64,000 nt of DNA, taken from assembly GCA_036346225.1 (NCBI GenBank), contig JARFIW010000668.1, positions 1,385,001-1,449,000 on the forward strand. Direction: 5' to 3'. The stretch comes from Platerodrilus igneus. Lineage: Eukaryota; Arthropoda; Insecta; Coleoptera; Lycidae. Made by a program: the position numbers and the translations under genes. Each line of letters begins with the position of its first letter. The stretch's first letter is position 1. The notes below the pieces were generated by a model that worked only from the letters and a program-made list of their open reading frames with translations, was not told the origin of the DNA and did no database searches. Below are positions 22,475 through 33,416 of this stretch, piece by piece.

Positions 22475-22732
22475 CGCGTAGATTATAATTCTCGTTTGTT
22501 TTTGTTGTTACTATTTACTGTCTTGAAAATCATGTTCTGTAATATAGGTTAAATGTACACGGAGTCGAGTTTTTCTCATTGTTTATTTTAAAATTAGTAG
22601 GAGGTAAGAAAGTTGTAACCGAGACTCCATCAGCTACTAGCAGTAGAAAGCACTACTCAAACAGGTACTTGAGACATCCACCTCTAGTTTGGGGTTTTAT
22701 ATAGGTGCGTTGGCGCTCAAAGGCTATATATA

Positions 22733-23850
22733 CTAGGTGTGTGAAAAAGTAATTAGACTGGTTTTTTATCTACCAAAGCTTTTTTTTTGTTCAAACAACA
22801 GTATTGTCTCCTTCAAAGTAGTTCCCTTCGCCATTCGACAGCAACACACCATCAGAGTCGTCGTTCCCATTATTGATGGCAGCGCTGATGGGCTTTAACT
22901 GGTTAGGCCTTCAGGTTACGTTCTTTTGAATGTTTTTCAGCATTCCCAAATGACGTCTTTTTAAGACATTTTTAATTTCGGGAAAAAGAAGTCACAAGAG
23001 ACTCAGATTAGGTAAATAGGGAGGCTGTGGAACACTAGGAATGCCTTTGGAAGTCAAAAATTCCGTGACGAAAGTGGCCGAGTGGCATGGAGCGTTGTCG
23101 TGATGCAGCATTCACTTGTCTGCAATATTCTGTACCTTTCGATTCGCCCTCTTTTTTATCTTTTCTAGGACATCTTTGTAAAACACTTAGTTGACAGTTT
23201 GTCCTGGAGCAACAAATTGTTTATGCAGAATACCCTACTGACAAAAAAGCAAGTTAACATTGTTTTGATCTTGAATTTGCTCATGCGAGCTTTCTTCGAT
23301 TGGGAAGATTCCTTAGTGTGCCACTCCTTACTTTGCCGCTTTGTCTCAGGCTCATACTCAAAAATTCAGGATTCGTCACTTGTTATCACACGACTGAACC
23401 ATTTGTGGTCATTGGCAAGGCTCTCAAGAAAATCAACGCACATGTTTGGTGGATTGTCCTTCTGCTCAGCTGTGAGATTTTTTGGCGCCATTTTAACACA
23501 AACCTTTCGCATTTGCAAATCTTTAGTCAAAATTTATTGTACGGTGAAAGTGTTTAAGTTAATAGGTCACCCACCGTCTCTATTGTTTGATGTCGGTCTG
23601 ATTTCACAACAACATGCACGTTCGACGTTTTTGTCGGTTTCTGATGTTAAAGGTCTCCTAAGCGAGGTTCACCTTCAACGTGTTTTCAACCTTACGTAAA
23701 TGATTTGTGCCAATGAAAAACTTGTGCTCTTGATAAGAAATGTTCCCCGTAGGTCTATTTTAACTTTGCTAATGTCACACTCGCGGATTCTTCAAGTTTA
23801 ACACAAAAGTTGATGGCATATCATTGCTTTAAATTACGCTGTTCTATTTT
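22733..23850 (-). pseudogene. Mariner (DD34D) transposon remnant with broken transposase
   Basis: A mariner terminal repeat CTAGGTGTGTGAAAAAGT begins at 22733 next to a TA dinucleotide. Minus-strand frames read the full order of a mariner transposase: an N-terminal INFCVKLEESAS block near 23830; the conserved MRKVC/LT-EQK equivalents near 23490; the second catalytic region TSDES with IFEYEPETKRQS near 23380-23330; and HHDNAPCHSATF with a later P-Q-P-P-Y-x-P-N-L-S block in the 23110-22990 range. Many stops and frameshifts separate the blocks. The opposite terminal repeat is missing: the remnant stops where the LTR of provirus C begins, at 23851. Confidence 0.88.
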
Positions 23851-24391
23851 AGTAACACGAGATATGTATCCCCTAAACCATATATGTACAAATAAATAGA
23901 AAGTATTAGAAAATCACTAAAAAACTTAAGTTAAACACAACATTGTAAATTCAAGAATAAATCAGGAAGGTTATTAAAAGTTCACAAACAAGTTGTGAGA
24001 ACGGATGTAATACATTGTATTCCTGACTAAAGATGCAGGTCACAGACGGTTAAGAAACCGCAATTACTTAAAAATTAAGATTGTTACATTGTATAATGAA
24101 TAGAATTAAGAAATAAGCGGACATGAGCTCCCACAGATATGTGAAGGGCAGGAACAACATAATTACATCGACAACCCCAGACCAGACGAGTCAGTCCTAA
24201 GTATCTCAGCTTTAGCATTGTTGTTTACCTAGGCTACTTAATAAAATTCAATTAATAGTAAATTTACGACTTAGAATAACTAATCAAGTTTCTCAAAATT
24301 CCATTATAATTTCTGTTTAAGAAATAAAGTTGTTACAAGAAGTTTTGGAAAAAGTTTTTAAAAAGATTGCCCCTAGGCCCGAAACGTAACT
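23851..24391 (+). repeat. 5' LTR of provirus C
   Basis: 541 bp, ending CGAAACGTAACT. It matches the reverse complement of the provirus B LTR over most of its length and the 3' copy at about 31290-31758. The exact left boundary is inferred from alignment with B. Confidence 0.75.
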
Positions 24392-25956
24392 GGCGCAGCG
24401 TACGGATCCAGAAAGGCACTACGAATCCAAAAATCGGGAAACTGGCGACCAAGAATTTCTATTCCCAATCTGGAAAAACCCAAACAAAGTTGGACGATGT
24501 ACAAGAATCGACCGAACCCAACCAAACAAACTTAAACGAGGTACAAGAATCGACCGAATCCAAACTGAATAAAATTTGGACGCAGTACAAAAATCGATAG
24601 AGCCCAAGAAACGACGATGAAACTTATGTAAGTTTATTTATCCTTAAAACCAATTGCTTCTTTTACAAATTATTTGATGCTAGCTAGTAAAGAGATTTTT
24701 CAATATTATTTTATGTATGTACAGATTTTTTTAATTGTTGCAATTTATGCCAATTTATGAAAATAATTTACTCATTACTAGGAGAAATTATTTTCAAACA
24801 CGAGAACTTATTTAAGAAAACTATTTTTCTAAAAACAAGAGAATTTAAAAACAAGAAAACTGAAAAGACGCATTTACATGCGCAAATTAAGTACAAATTA
24901 TTATTATAAATTATTAAATAGAACAAAACGTAACTGGCGCACGAATTATTATTAATACGAAACAAAACGAATTTAATTTAGCAAACTTTAAAAATAGAAC
25001 GCAATTAATTTTACAATTTTATGTACAGCAAATTTATCACCGAAAGCTTAATATATAAAACTCAATTTTTATAAATAATTAATTATAGAAACAATTATTT
25101 AAAACTTAACCTTCTTTTCTATAAATTAAACACTCAGTGTCTAAATTATAGAAGCACTTTATAAGTATTATTAAATTAACAAAGCGTGCAAATCCACAAT
25201 GCAAATTTTTATCATTGAATAAAACCATTCACTCATCGCAATTTTATAAAAAGCTATAATTAAATATCTAAATTACTCAAAACATTCATTCAAACGTGAC
25301 ACATTTTACGGTTAAATACTTCAGCAAATTAACGAAGTATATAATTGTAGAAAAACCGCAATTAACTTACCACCGAGGCTGAAAATAAAACTTTTCAGTA
25401 GACTTAAAACTTCATCATTGTATAAAGTATAAAGGAAACATTGATGCAAAGATTGTAACAACGCAATTGGCGGAAAACTTGAAACTCTATAATTAGACAT
25501 TTAATGTAACGAAACAATACATGTTATGCAAATCAACACCTACAGAGACGAGATAATTGTAACAGACACTCAATTAATCAGCAAGACTGAAATAAAAATT
25601 GTAACTATCGCAAACGTACAAAGTATTACGTAATTATTGCAAAAAATTATTAACCACATAAAAACCTTTCAGAAAATTAAAAATCACGACAGCTATAGCA
25701 TCCGCGAAATATAAACAAATACAAATTCAAGGCTACAGCAATTGACCAGACATTACCAAACACAAATTCCTTAATTTATTTATAACACCGTATAACTACT
25801 TATATAATATAAGTAAAGCGATTCTTTAAATATCCCAATATAATCCAAACTGAAAAGTAACAATACAAATTGTAAAGTAAATCTTAATTTTACAAAAACT
25901 TGATATTAACTAAAACCGAAAGTAACCATTGATTATTAAAACAACCCTTAACGACC
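24392..25956 (+). other. Primer-binding site and leader of provirus C
   Basis: GGCGCAGCGTACGGATCC directly follows the LTR and is a tRNA-Ser-type primer site. A second CGTAACTGGCGC occurs at about 24929, so the LTR/primer junction is partly duplicated. Near 24490-24600 the phrase GTACAAGAATCGACCGAA is repeated about 50 bases apart. The remainder is AT-rich with no gene. Confidence 0.65.
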
Positions 25957-26719
25957 ATGAGTTCAGATATGAATATTTATCTCGAAAGTATACCCCAATT
26001 TAACGGAGATTAAGCTTTACTAGGAAACTTTATTACAACGTGTGAAATATTTCTAAAAATCTTTCACAAACCAAGAGATAACGAACAAAATATTCTACTT
26101 TTACGCCTAATAATAAGTAAACTGACCGGAGGGGCACTAACGCTAATAGCCAGCCAAGACAATTTAAAACAGTGGGAAGATTGTAAACGCATCTTGATAG
26201 CATATTTCGGCGACCAAAGAAATATCAAATGCCTTATCCACGATCTAATAAACCTTAGAATGGAAAGTAACCAATCACCATATCAATTCGGAAAGAAATT
26301 CCAAGACGTAAGAAGTTTAATTTTAAAAAATTAAAAATCGAATAATCCGACTAAAATATCCGCCTACTAAAGACAAAAATGTATGACGAAATGGCACTGG
26401 ACACCTACATAAATGCACTACCTAAACGACTATCAGATAAAATAAGATTCCAACATCCTCAAAACTTAGAAGAAGCAATGAATATGATCATGTATTATTG
26501 AAATAGACTATATAACGTTAACGCTAATAAAAGCTATTCTCCAATAAAAACTGTACAAGCCGCGAGACAAACAACCACCCAACTAAAATTTACTCCATTT
26601 AACGCACAAACGAATCAACTGCGAATCAACATTCCATATTTTAACACAAATTTCAATAATCAATTCAAACAATTTCCGAGACCAACATTCAACTTATATT
26701 TTACAAAACCTACATTTCC
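25957..26719 (+). pseudogene. Gag of provirus C, part upstream of the hAT insertion
   Basis: It starts at ATG 25957 (MSSDMNIYLESIPQFNG) and hits an in-frame stop after about 18 codons. It then continues with EIFLKIFHKPRD, LIISKLTGGALTLIASQD and RILIAYFGDQRN, the Gag core also seen in provirus B. Frameshifts occur around 26330. It is interrupted at 26728 by the hAT element and resumes at 30513. Confidence 0.82.
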
Positions 26720-26727
26720 ATCAAGAT

Positions 26728-29700
26728 TAGGGATGGATTCGGGCCGGGCCGGGCCGGGCTTTTAGATGCGGCCCGGCTCGGCCCGAAATAATTTGCTCCG
26801 GCCCGGCCCGGTGGCCCGGCCCGAACCAAAACGCATCGGCCCGGCTTGAGGCCCGGCTTGAATTTCGAGCCGGGCTTCGGGCCGGGCCGATTCGGGCCGG
26901 AATGTAACTAAAACCTTAAGTAATGTATAGATTTTTTAACATCCAAATGGAAAGTATCATTTGTTAATATATGTATTTTCAGTTGTATAAAAATACTTCT
27001 TTAATATTATTATGCTTTTCTACAAAAGTTGAATATATCAACTTTAATAAATTATAGTTTATAGTATCATTTTAACCTCGAAGAATCCCAAAGGTATTTG
27101 GAGATGATGCACACTTGCACAGGCAATCCAAAATAGAAGGTGGTTTGCGTCAAACTTCAACCTTAAGTAACAAAATGCATTTTAGAACTCATGTACTACT
27201 ACTAGTATATAGTGACATTATTAAAGGAAAGTATTCAATTAATTATACATCTTGCAGAGTGTCAAATAGAAATAAGTTTTCCACATGTTTAAAAAAAACA
27301 AAACTTTTTGACCCACCAGCGGGCTGCTTGCCGCTTGGATGGGAAAATTTATTTTGTAGCACTAGATGTGTAACCTTAATACCTTATACATTTGGTATCT
27401 ATTGACTTATAAAACTCGATTACCAATGTACATTTAAAATAGTTATATTTTTATATGCTTGAAGAATTATGCTTCCGACTATAGTGATTTTAAAAAGTAC
27501 ATTTGTGGGGATATTAAGATTGAGACGCAGAAAGTGAAAACTTTTAAACTAAATTTGTATTTAAAATCGAACCTTTTGCCCTGAATAGAAATCAAACCTT
27601 GAGCATGTGGTTCGGTTTGAAAAGTTTACCTACCAGTGCGAATGTTCAGTTAGAAAAAGTCTGGTTCGGTTAAAAAATCGAACCGAACCTATAACCGAAC
27701 CGTACCTAGTTCGTGTCCATCACTATATTATATTGATTTTACATTCACGCTCCTTTTCACAATTCTCACTCGATATCCCGAAACTTGTTATAAAAACGTA
27801 GTCCTGTGAGATTCTACATTTTATATATTAAAACCCAATTTTATTTCCTGAAATTATGTATATAAGCAAGCTATATAACATTACTTATTTAAAACTGGAA
27901 AACCCTAAAATAAGCCGCATATAATAAGAAAAAATTCGACGGATGAAAATTGAGGAAAGAAAAAGATGACGGAAAGTATAGGCTGTACGTAAACCAGCCG
28001 CGAGATAATGCATAGGAAAAGAAAACTGCATTTATTTGCGCATGTACTTTATTTATGTATGCACAGTAATTTGTAAATAAAGTTTGAATATTTTATGTGG
28101 TATTATTATTATGTGTTTTATAGTAATTTTTCATATTGGATTAATGAAATAACTGGCAACGTGCTTTGTCTGCCGAGAGTTCGAAACTGCAATACATATG
28201 AAAAATTAATTAGTTATCACTTTACATCTACTTACTTTCACTATAATTTAGACAATTCGAATGCAATATAAGAATTCTAAACAGTTTAAAGGATAATAAT
28301 TAATTTCTCTTTTCAGCTACTTTTTTCAGTTTTACAGCTTTTTATCCGTTGGTTTTCTGCGGCTGTTTTTACAGGTTTTGTTGATGGTTTTTTATTTAGG
28401 TTCACTTAAAAGCTTTTACTATGCTGGCGATTGCAATAAAACGAAAGTAAAAGATGTTCAATTAAAGATATTAATAAAATAATAACAAACATAAAACCAA
28501 TTTAAAAATGAGGTTCTTTGACCTGAGACCTTAGCAGTGCTAGTTACTACACACATGTGTGGTACATTTTAGAGATAAAACAGGCATTATTGAATAACAT
28601 TGTATTAATTGTTACGGTTTTAAGGTTAATTATATCGAATTTTCTTAACTCTTAAAAAATGGAAAAGGAGGTTTCACACTTACCTTGCACTGCAACATTT
28701 CCGAAATGGTTCTTTGGTGAGACACTGTACTAGATCTACCTGCAACTTCATTTTTAGCTCGGTCCTCAGTTTGCGGATAGAGATCTCGATATTCTTTTAA
28801 ATGTTTTATTTTTAAATGCCCTTTACGATTGGATGTACTTGAATTTTTCACTTTAAGTTCTTGATCGTACTTTTTCTTTTGGCATATCTTACATTTTGCA
28901 GTTTTTACACTTTTTGAAATTGGGGAAACTCAAAGACTTACTAAATTTGCTCCGCGTTTTAGAATTGTCTGACACTAATTGTGTGTTGTCAGTTACCGAT
29001 TTACTTCGTCGAGGTTGATAATCTGGATCCTCCACACTATCCTCATTATTGAAATCCGATATTGTGATTGAAAACGGATAGCTCAAGATTTAGAATCTTG
29101 GTTATAATATTTTTAAAACAGTGCACTAAATAAAAAAATCTTTATGATTTAAATCAGAGTGCATAAACGAAATTCAGCTTATTTATATTTATCAGGAAAA
29201 AATCCAAAATAGTCGCACCTGCAATAAATTTATGTCTCATTCTCATGGGTCAAGCAACTCTAAGTGCAAAGGAAGTGAAAAAATTGCAAAGCACTACCAA
29301 AATAAGAATAAATTCCAGAATGAAACACAGGCGCATGCCGCCTAATGCGTAAAAGGGATAATAAAACCGTTTGAAATGATAAATCCAAATTTACACGGTT
29401 TTTGTTGAAGCACGCTTGAAATCAGGTACATTTTTTGATGAAAATAAGGCGTAATGGGATTGAGTTCGATGGAGCAAAAACCTCTAAAATTGAACTACTA
29501 CCGCATGTACCAACTACTACAGCTGTTTAAAATATGCGACCTAAAATGCAAGTTATAAATTTTATGGGTATCTATTATTAGCCTAAGCTCTGCAGATAGC
29601 AGCAGCTAGAGACGCCTCTGTTAAAATAATATTTACTCTATTCCGTTATATTTGTATATACCCTTTATAATATCACGATTTTTCTTTATATCTTTTTAGG

Positions 29701-30504
29701 AGCCGCAACATAGAATATTATTTAGTATTTACATTTTAATTTTCTATATCCATGTTATTTAAAGCTATAAAAACCTAATCGCATTGTATTCGGTATGTTT
29801 TTCAACAAAAGATACATTCAAATAATTAAATATGATTGAGCTAGTAATTGTAATCGTGAGTTTTTAATATTTTTTCATATACAGAGTGGTTTCGATTTAT
29901 TCATAAATAATCTTCAGTGCGGGGCCACAATATTAAGTTAATTAATAAGTATAATAAAATAAACCAGCTCAATTAACATACGTTTTAATAAATACTCCTT
30001 CAAATTAATTAAATATAACACGCACAATTTCTATTTCAAATTTCTTGAAAAGTGGAAAGAAGTGAATATTACTTATCGAAAAATAAATAATCGAAATTCA
30101 CAAATCGGTTTAAATCAAATCATTTTTGTTTTCGATATACTTCCATTATCACACACTTACCAATATGTGTGTAACTGTACCTGGACGATGTATTAGAAGG
30201 AGCGTTAATTATAATTTTGCTTAAGAGGCAACTAAAGAAATCATTAAATGGAGTCTTTTACTAAATCGATAAATTTTATATAAACTTTACATAAACTTAC
30301 AGGAACTTTACATAAACTTCGGGCCGGCCCGAAATAGCCCGAAAAGCCCGAAAAGCTTGAGCAGTCTGGCCCGGCCCGGCCCGGGCCGACACGTCTTGGC
30401 CCGGCTTGGGCCCGAAAAAATTTTGTCGGCCCGGCCCGAAGCCCGGCTTGATATTCGGGCCGGGCTTCGGGCCGGGCCAAAGCCCGGGCCCGTGGCCATC
30501 CCTA
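26728..30504 (-). mobile_element. hAT transposon with BED zinc finger, nested in provirus C
   Basis: The element is bounded by TAGGGATGG at 26728 and its inverse CCATCCCTA at 30504. It is flanked by a perfect 8-bp target duplication ATCAAGAT (26720-26727, 30505-30512), the hallmark of hAT elements. Both subterminal regions (26740-26905 and 30317-30490) are packed with GGCCCGG/CCGGGCC motifs, in strong contrast to the AT-rich surroundings; these probably serve as transposase-binding repeats. The coding remnant is a BED-finger exon at about 29086-28645 on the minus strand. I cannot find the catalytic or C-terminal dimerisation regions, so this copy is non-autonomous. Confidence 0.88.
28645..29086 (-). 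pseudogene. BED-type zinc finger fragment of the hAT transposase
   Basis: Two overlapping minus-strand frames form one N-terminal region. An acidic leader (NNEDSVEDPDYQPRRSK) is followed across a frame change at about 28890 by CKICQKKKYDQ, then a spacer and HLKIKHLKEY. C-x2-C ... H-x4-H is the BED zinc finger, the DNA-binding module found at the N-terminus of many hAT transposases and of host proteins derived from them. The region downstream, to 28640, is serine/threonine rich. No RNase H-like catalytic motifs follow. Confidence 0.72.
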
Positions 30505-30512
30505 ATCAAGAT

Positions 30513-30870
30513 TTAATCAAAACGTAAACCAACAAAGACAAACATTCGGCACAAACCTCATTAGAAAAACACCGATGATAAATAACAATAATAACCCCAA
30601 CAGTTATTATAAACCAACTCCTATGGACACATCATCTGGTAACAACAAACAAAATACAAAGGCATCGCAAATCCGACTAAGTTACAACCAAAAACGAAAC
30701 TTTACCTCCAAAAAATTATTTCACCAAGAAGTAGAAGAACCTAACGATGAATCAAACCGTTTAGAAAATTACGAACGCGGCGAACTTTGCGAAAATTACG
30801 AAGAGGACGGCGAGAAAAATGCGTACTCAAAATTTCAGATAGACCGATTTATAAACGACCAAACGTAATC
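30513..30870 (+). pseudogene. Gag C-terminal part of provirus C
   Basis: The Gag coding sequence resumes after the hAT. The frame from 30575 encodes an asparagine-rich, charged region (NNNNNPNSYYKP, then EEPNDESNRLENYERGE), typical of the end of errantivirus Gag. It runs into the protease by a frame change near 30840. Confidence 0.65.
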
Positions 30871-31245
30871 AATTTAAATAATATCAATCAACAAGTATTG
30901 CCATACATAGAAATACCCCACGCCGAACTTAAATTATTAATCGATACCGGTTCCTCAAAAACACTAATTAGCCCACAAACCGTAAAAAACATTATTTACA
31001 CTTTATAGAAAGAGAATCATTTAAAATTAAAATCGCCCATCAAACGACATTACACCAATTCATAGCTAATGTACCCATACCAAATACTTTCAATGTAAAA
31101 ATGAAACATAAATTTTGTATTTTCGAGTTTAACGATAGATACGACGGATTAATGGGAATAAACCTTCTAAGAAAATTAGGAGTCAATATTGATATAAAAA
31201 ACCGTTTATTAAGAACGAAACACAGAGAAATCCCCATTAAATTCT
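30871..31245 (+). pseudogene. Retroviral-type aspartic protease of provirus C
   Basis: LLIDTGSSKTLIS carries the catalytic D-T-G at 30943-30951. About 60 codons later, in a neighbouring frame, DGLMGINLLRKLG is the second conserved block of the fold. A stop near 31006 separates the two. The protease cleaves Gag-Pol. Nothing of RT follows. Confidence 0.82.
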
Positions 31246-31288
31246 AGAATACCCAAACCTAGCAAAAATACACCATAGAAGCCCGTAG

Positions 31289-31758
31289 AGAAAAACAAAA
31301 GGATAAATCAGAAAGGTTATTAAAAGTTCACAAACAAATTGTGAGACCGGATGTAATACATTGTATTCCAGACGATACTGATACTGCAGATGGCAGGTCA
31401 CAGACGGTTAAGAAACCGCGCTTACTTAGAAATTAAGATTGTTACATTGTATAATGAATAGAACTAGAAATGAGCAGACATGACCTCTGCGGGTTCCCAC
31501 AGACATGTGAGGGGCTAGGACAACATAAATGCCCCGGGAGCCCCAGAACAGATGAGTCAGTCCTGAGTATTTCAGCTTTAGCATTGTTGTTTACCTAAGC
31601 TACTTAATAAAATTTAATTGATAATAAATTTTCGACTTAGTACAATTAATCAAGTTTGTCAAAATTCCATTGTAGTTTCTGTTTACGAAATAAAGTTGTT
31701 ACAAGAAGTTTTGGAAGAAGTATTTAAAAAGCACGTTCCCAACTCCCGAAACGTAACT
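31289..31758 (+). repeat. 3' LTR of provirus C, missing its first ~100 bp
   Basis: It matches 23955-24391 from GATAAATCAG to CGAAACGTAACT. The first part of U3 is absent, so the deletion that removed pol and env also removed the start of this LTR. Confidence 0.82.
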
Positions 31759-32297
31759 CACGCAACAAAACACAACTTCACCAATAGCGCTCTTAAAAAC
31801 TGCTAACTGCCCGTACGGAGCTAAAACTCGGATTGAGCATCTGAAAAGGATGAACGTCCAGGTCTAGATAAGTAGAACAACACATCGTTGCCAGATCGCT
31901 TGCAGTGTTGTCAGTCTAATTACTTTGCTCACTAGCCTCATAGATAAGGAGTTCAACGGTCTTTCAAAGTAAGCGTGTAGATATCTAACAGAAGAATCAC
32001 AATTTACCTCTAAAAGTTTTGCGTGTGATTTTATAGAATCTATCCCGCATCACCAAAAACTAGCCGGCGCACTATTTTACTGCTACATTACTCCGCCCCC
32101 TATAGAGTAAAATTAATTTAATAACATAACGTTAATTCAGCACGTAACAATCATTGGCTTTACTGCCCAAAACTCCACAATTTATATTAAAGTGAAAGCT
32201 GCTCTCACTAGATTATTGAAAAGATTCCTTTTTTACAAATATTTTTAAATAAATAATGTTAATTCGTCTGGAATTCTAAAACAAACTTGAATATTAC
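31759..32297. other. Intron sequence near exon 2 of the CRAL-TRIO gene
   Basis: Host intron between provirus C and the exon 2 donor. I see no further element in it. Confidence 0.5.
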
Positions 32298-32451
32298 CTC
32301 CTAGGTGTTCGATAACAATCCGTCTACCTTTATGGTCTCGTTGTTCTATATATCCGGCGACATTATGCTCAAGCAGTACATGAAAAATATCTTCGGGCAG
32401 AAGATCTTCTAGGAAATCATGCTTTTGTTTAAACTCTGCAATACGCCGCAT
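32298..32451 (-). CDS. CRAL-TRIO lipid-transfer-like protein, exon 2
   Basis: The minus-strand exon is preceded by a pyrimidine-rich acceptor (TTTTCTTTTAG) and followed by a GTAATA donor at 32297. It encodes 51 residues plus one base of the next codon. AEFKQKHDFLEDLLP and GRRIVIEHLG match the segment between the CRAL-TRIO N-terminal helices and the lipid-binding domain (family pattern: F-K-x-x-H-P ... D-x-L-P ... D-x-x-G-R-R-I). The first codon happens to be ATG, but splicing from exon 1 in phase 0 makes it internal. Joined to exon 3 it reads HLG-A-PWDIS with no stop, which supports the splice. Confidence 0.88.
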
Positions 32452-32505
32452 CTAAAAGAAAACAAAGAAAAACTTGAAACGCTTTTACCAATCAGTTAAA
32501 TTTAC

Positions 32506-32709
32506 CAACGCATATGCACTTTTAGCATAAAATTTACAAGGTCTCAAATATATGAGTAAGAAGTCATCGCTGGTGTCAAAATGTATTTCGGAATCCCTCG
32601 CCAGATACTGTTTTAGCTCTTCTAATCCCTTTTTTATATTTTCAGGTGTTTCGAGTAATTCAATTCTTGCAAGTTCTCTAGATTCGACGCTTAGTGGTTT
32701 TTTGCTCAT
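32506..32709 (-). CDS. CRAL-TRIO lipid-transfer-like protein, exon 1 (start codon and N-terminal domain)
   Basis: The start is ATG at 32709 (MSKKPLSVESREL). It is the first ATG after a splice acceptor (GTTTCAG before 32724), so a non-coding 5' exon must lie upstream. The exon encodes 68 residues forming the CRAL-TRIO N-terminal helical domain: LARIELLETPENIKKGLEEL and DDFLLIYLRPCKFYAKSA (family pattern D-x-x-L-L-R-F-L-R-x-x-K-F). It ends in phase 0 at a GTAAAT donor, 54 bases before exon 2. No stops or shifts are present, so the gene looks intact here despite the transposon-laden intron that follows exon 2. Confidence 0.9.
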
Positions 32710-32724
32710 TGAAGAATACTTAAT

Positions 32725-33416
32725 CTGAAACAAAAAATAAGTTTTTACTTCTTACAATTTTTTTCTTTATTGTTTCAAACTATTATAAGACATGTCACAA
32801 AATGCTAACGTAATGAAACTTCTTCACATATGAAACATTATGCATTCACTTTCTCCTTAACATAAACCTTCTGTGGAGTCTTTTTCTGTAACCCTTATTT
32901 TAGGAATCCCAAGTAGGTCAACACGTTTAATCCCGATAATGAAGGATAACGCAACGTATAAGTTGCAAACGCTAGCAATGGTTAAAAGTTGAGCAATAGT
33001 TCGACCTCAACGTTCGAATAAAATGCATGCCGATCATCCCAGCTCAGCAGCTTGGCTACATAGAAAAGCATCTCCGTAGAGATTCTTAAACCCGAACTAT
33101 TGTTTGAGTACATAATGTGCGCCAAAATGTAAGGTATCTATTGTTTTGAGATCTCCCATCTTGGTCTGGTGTTTCTATAAAATAATCAGACTAGCAAACT
33201 GAATTAAACATTCTGCTGCTGCTGTTTTTTGAGCCTATAGGTAAAAATATTATTTAATTAAAAGAACGCCCTGCGCGCGTTTTTTAAAAGTACAAATACG
33301 TGTACCGCTGTATGCGCTTTCTACAGACCTATAAACATTATAATTTGACTTCAGGCACTTCTTCGCCCAAACACATCTTTGAAAATTGAATGAGTTAGCA
33401 AACCTATACGTAACTT
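32725..33416. other. Upstream intron or 5' region of the CRAL-TRIO gene
   Basis: The acceptor at 32724 implies intron sequence here. No untranslated exon or promoter can be pinned down, and no repeat is recognised until the LTR at 33417. Confidence 0.4.

Larger units (their letters stand above)
23851..31758 (+). mobile_element. Errantivirus-like provirus remnant C (gag-protease only), split by a hAT element
   Basis: This is a plus-strand relative of provirus B. The LTR closes GTAACT and is followed by primer site GGCGCAGC at 24392, then a leader, gag, protease and a 3' LTR. RT, RNase H, integrase and env are absent: the protease frame ends near 31245 and the truncated 3' LTR starts about 50 bases later. 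A 3777-bp hAT transposon sits inside gag (26728-30504). All frames have stops. The element lies antisense to the host gene, in its large intron. Confidence 0.85.

Noticed and set aside
30244..30509. Three overlapping Pro/Gly/Arg-rich open frames
   Set aside because: They are translations of the GC-rich CCGGGCC subterminal repeats of the hAT element, not a gene.
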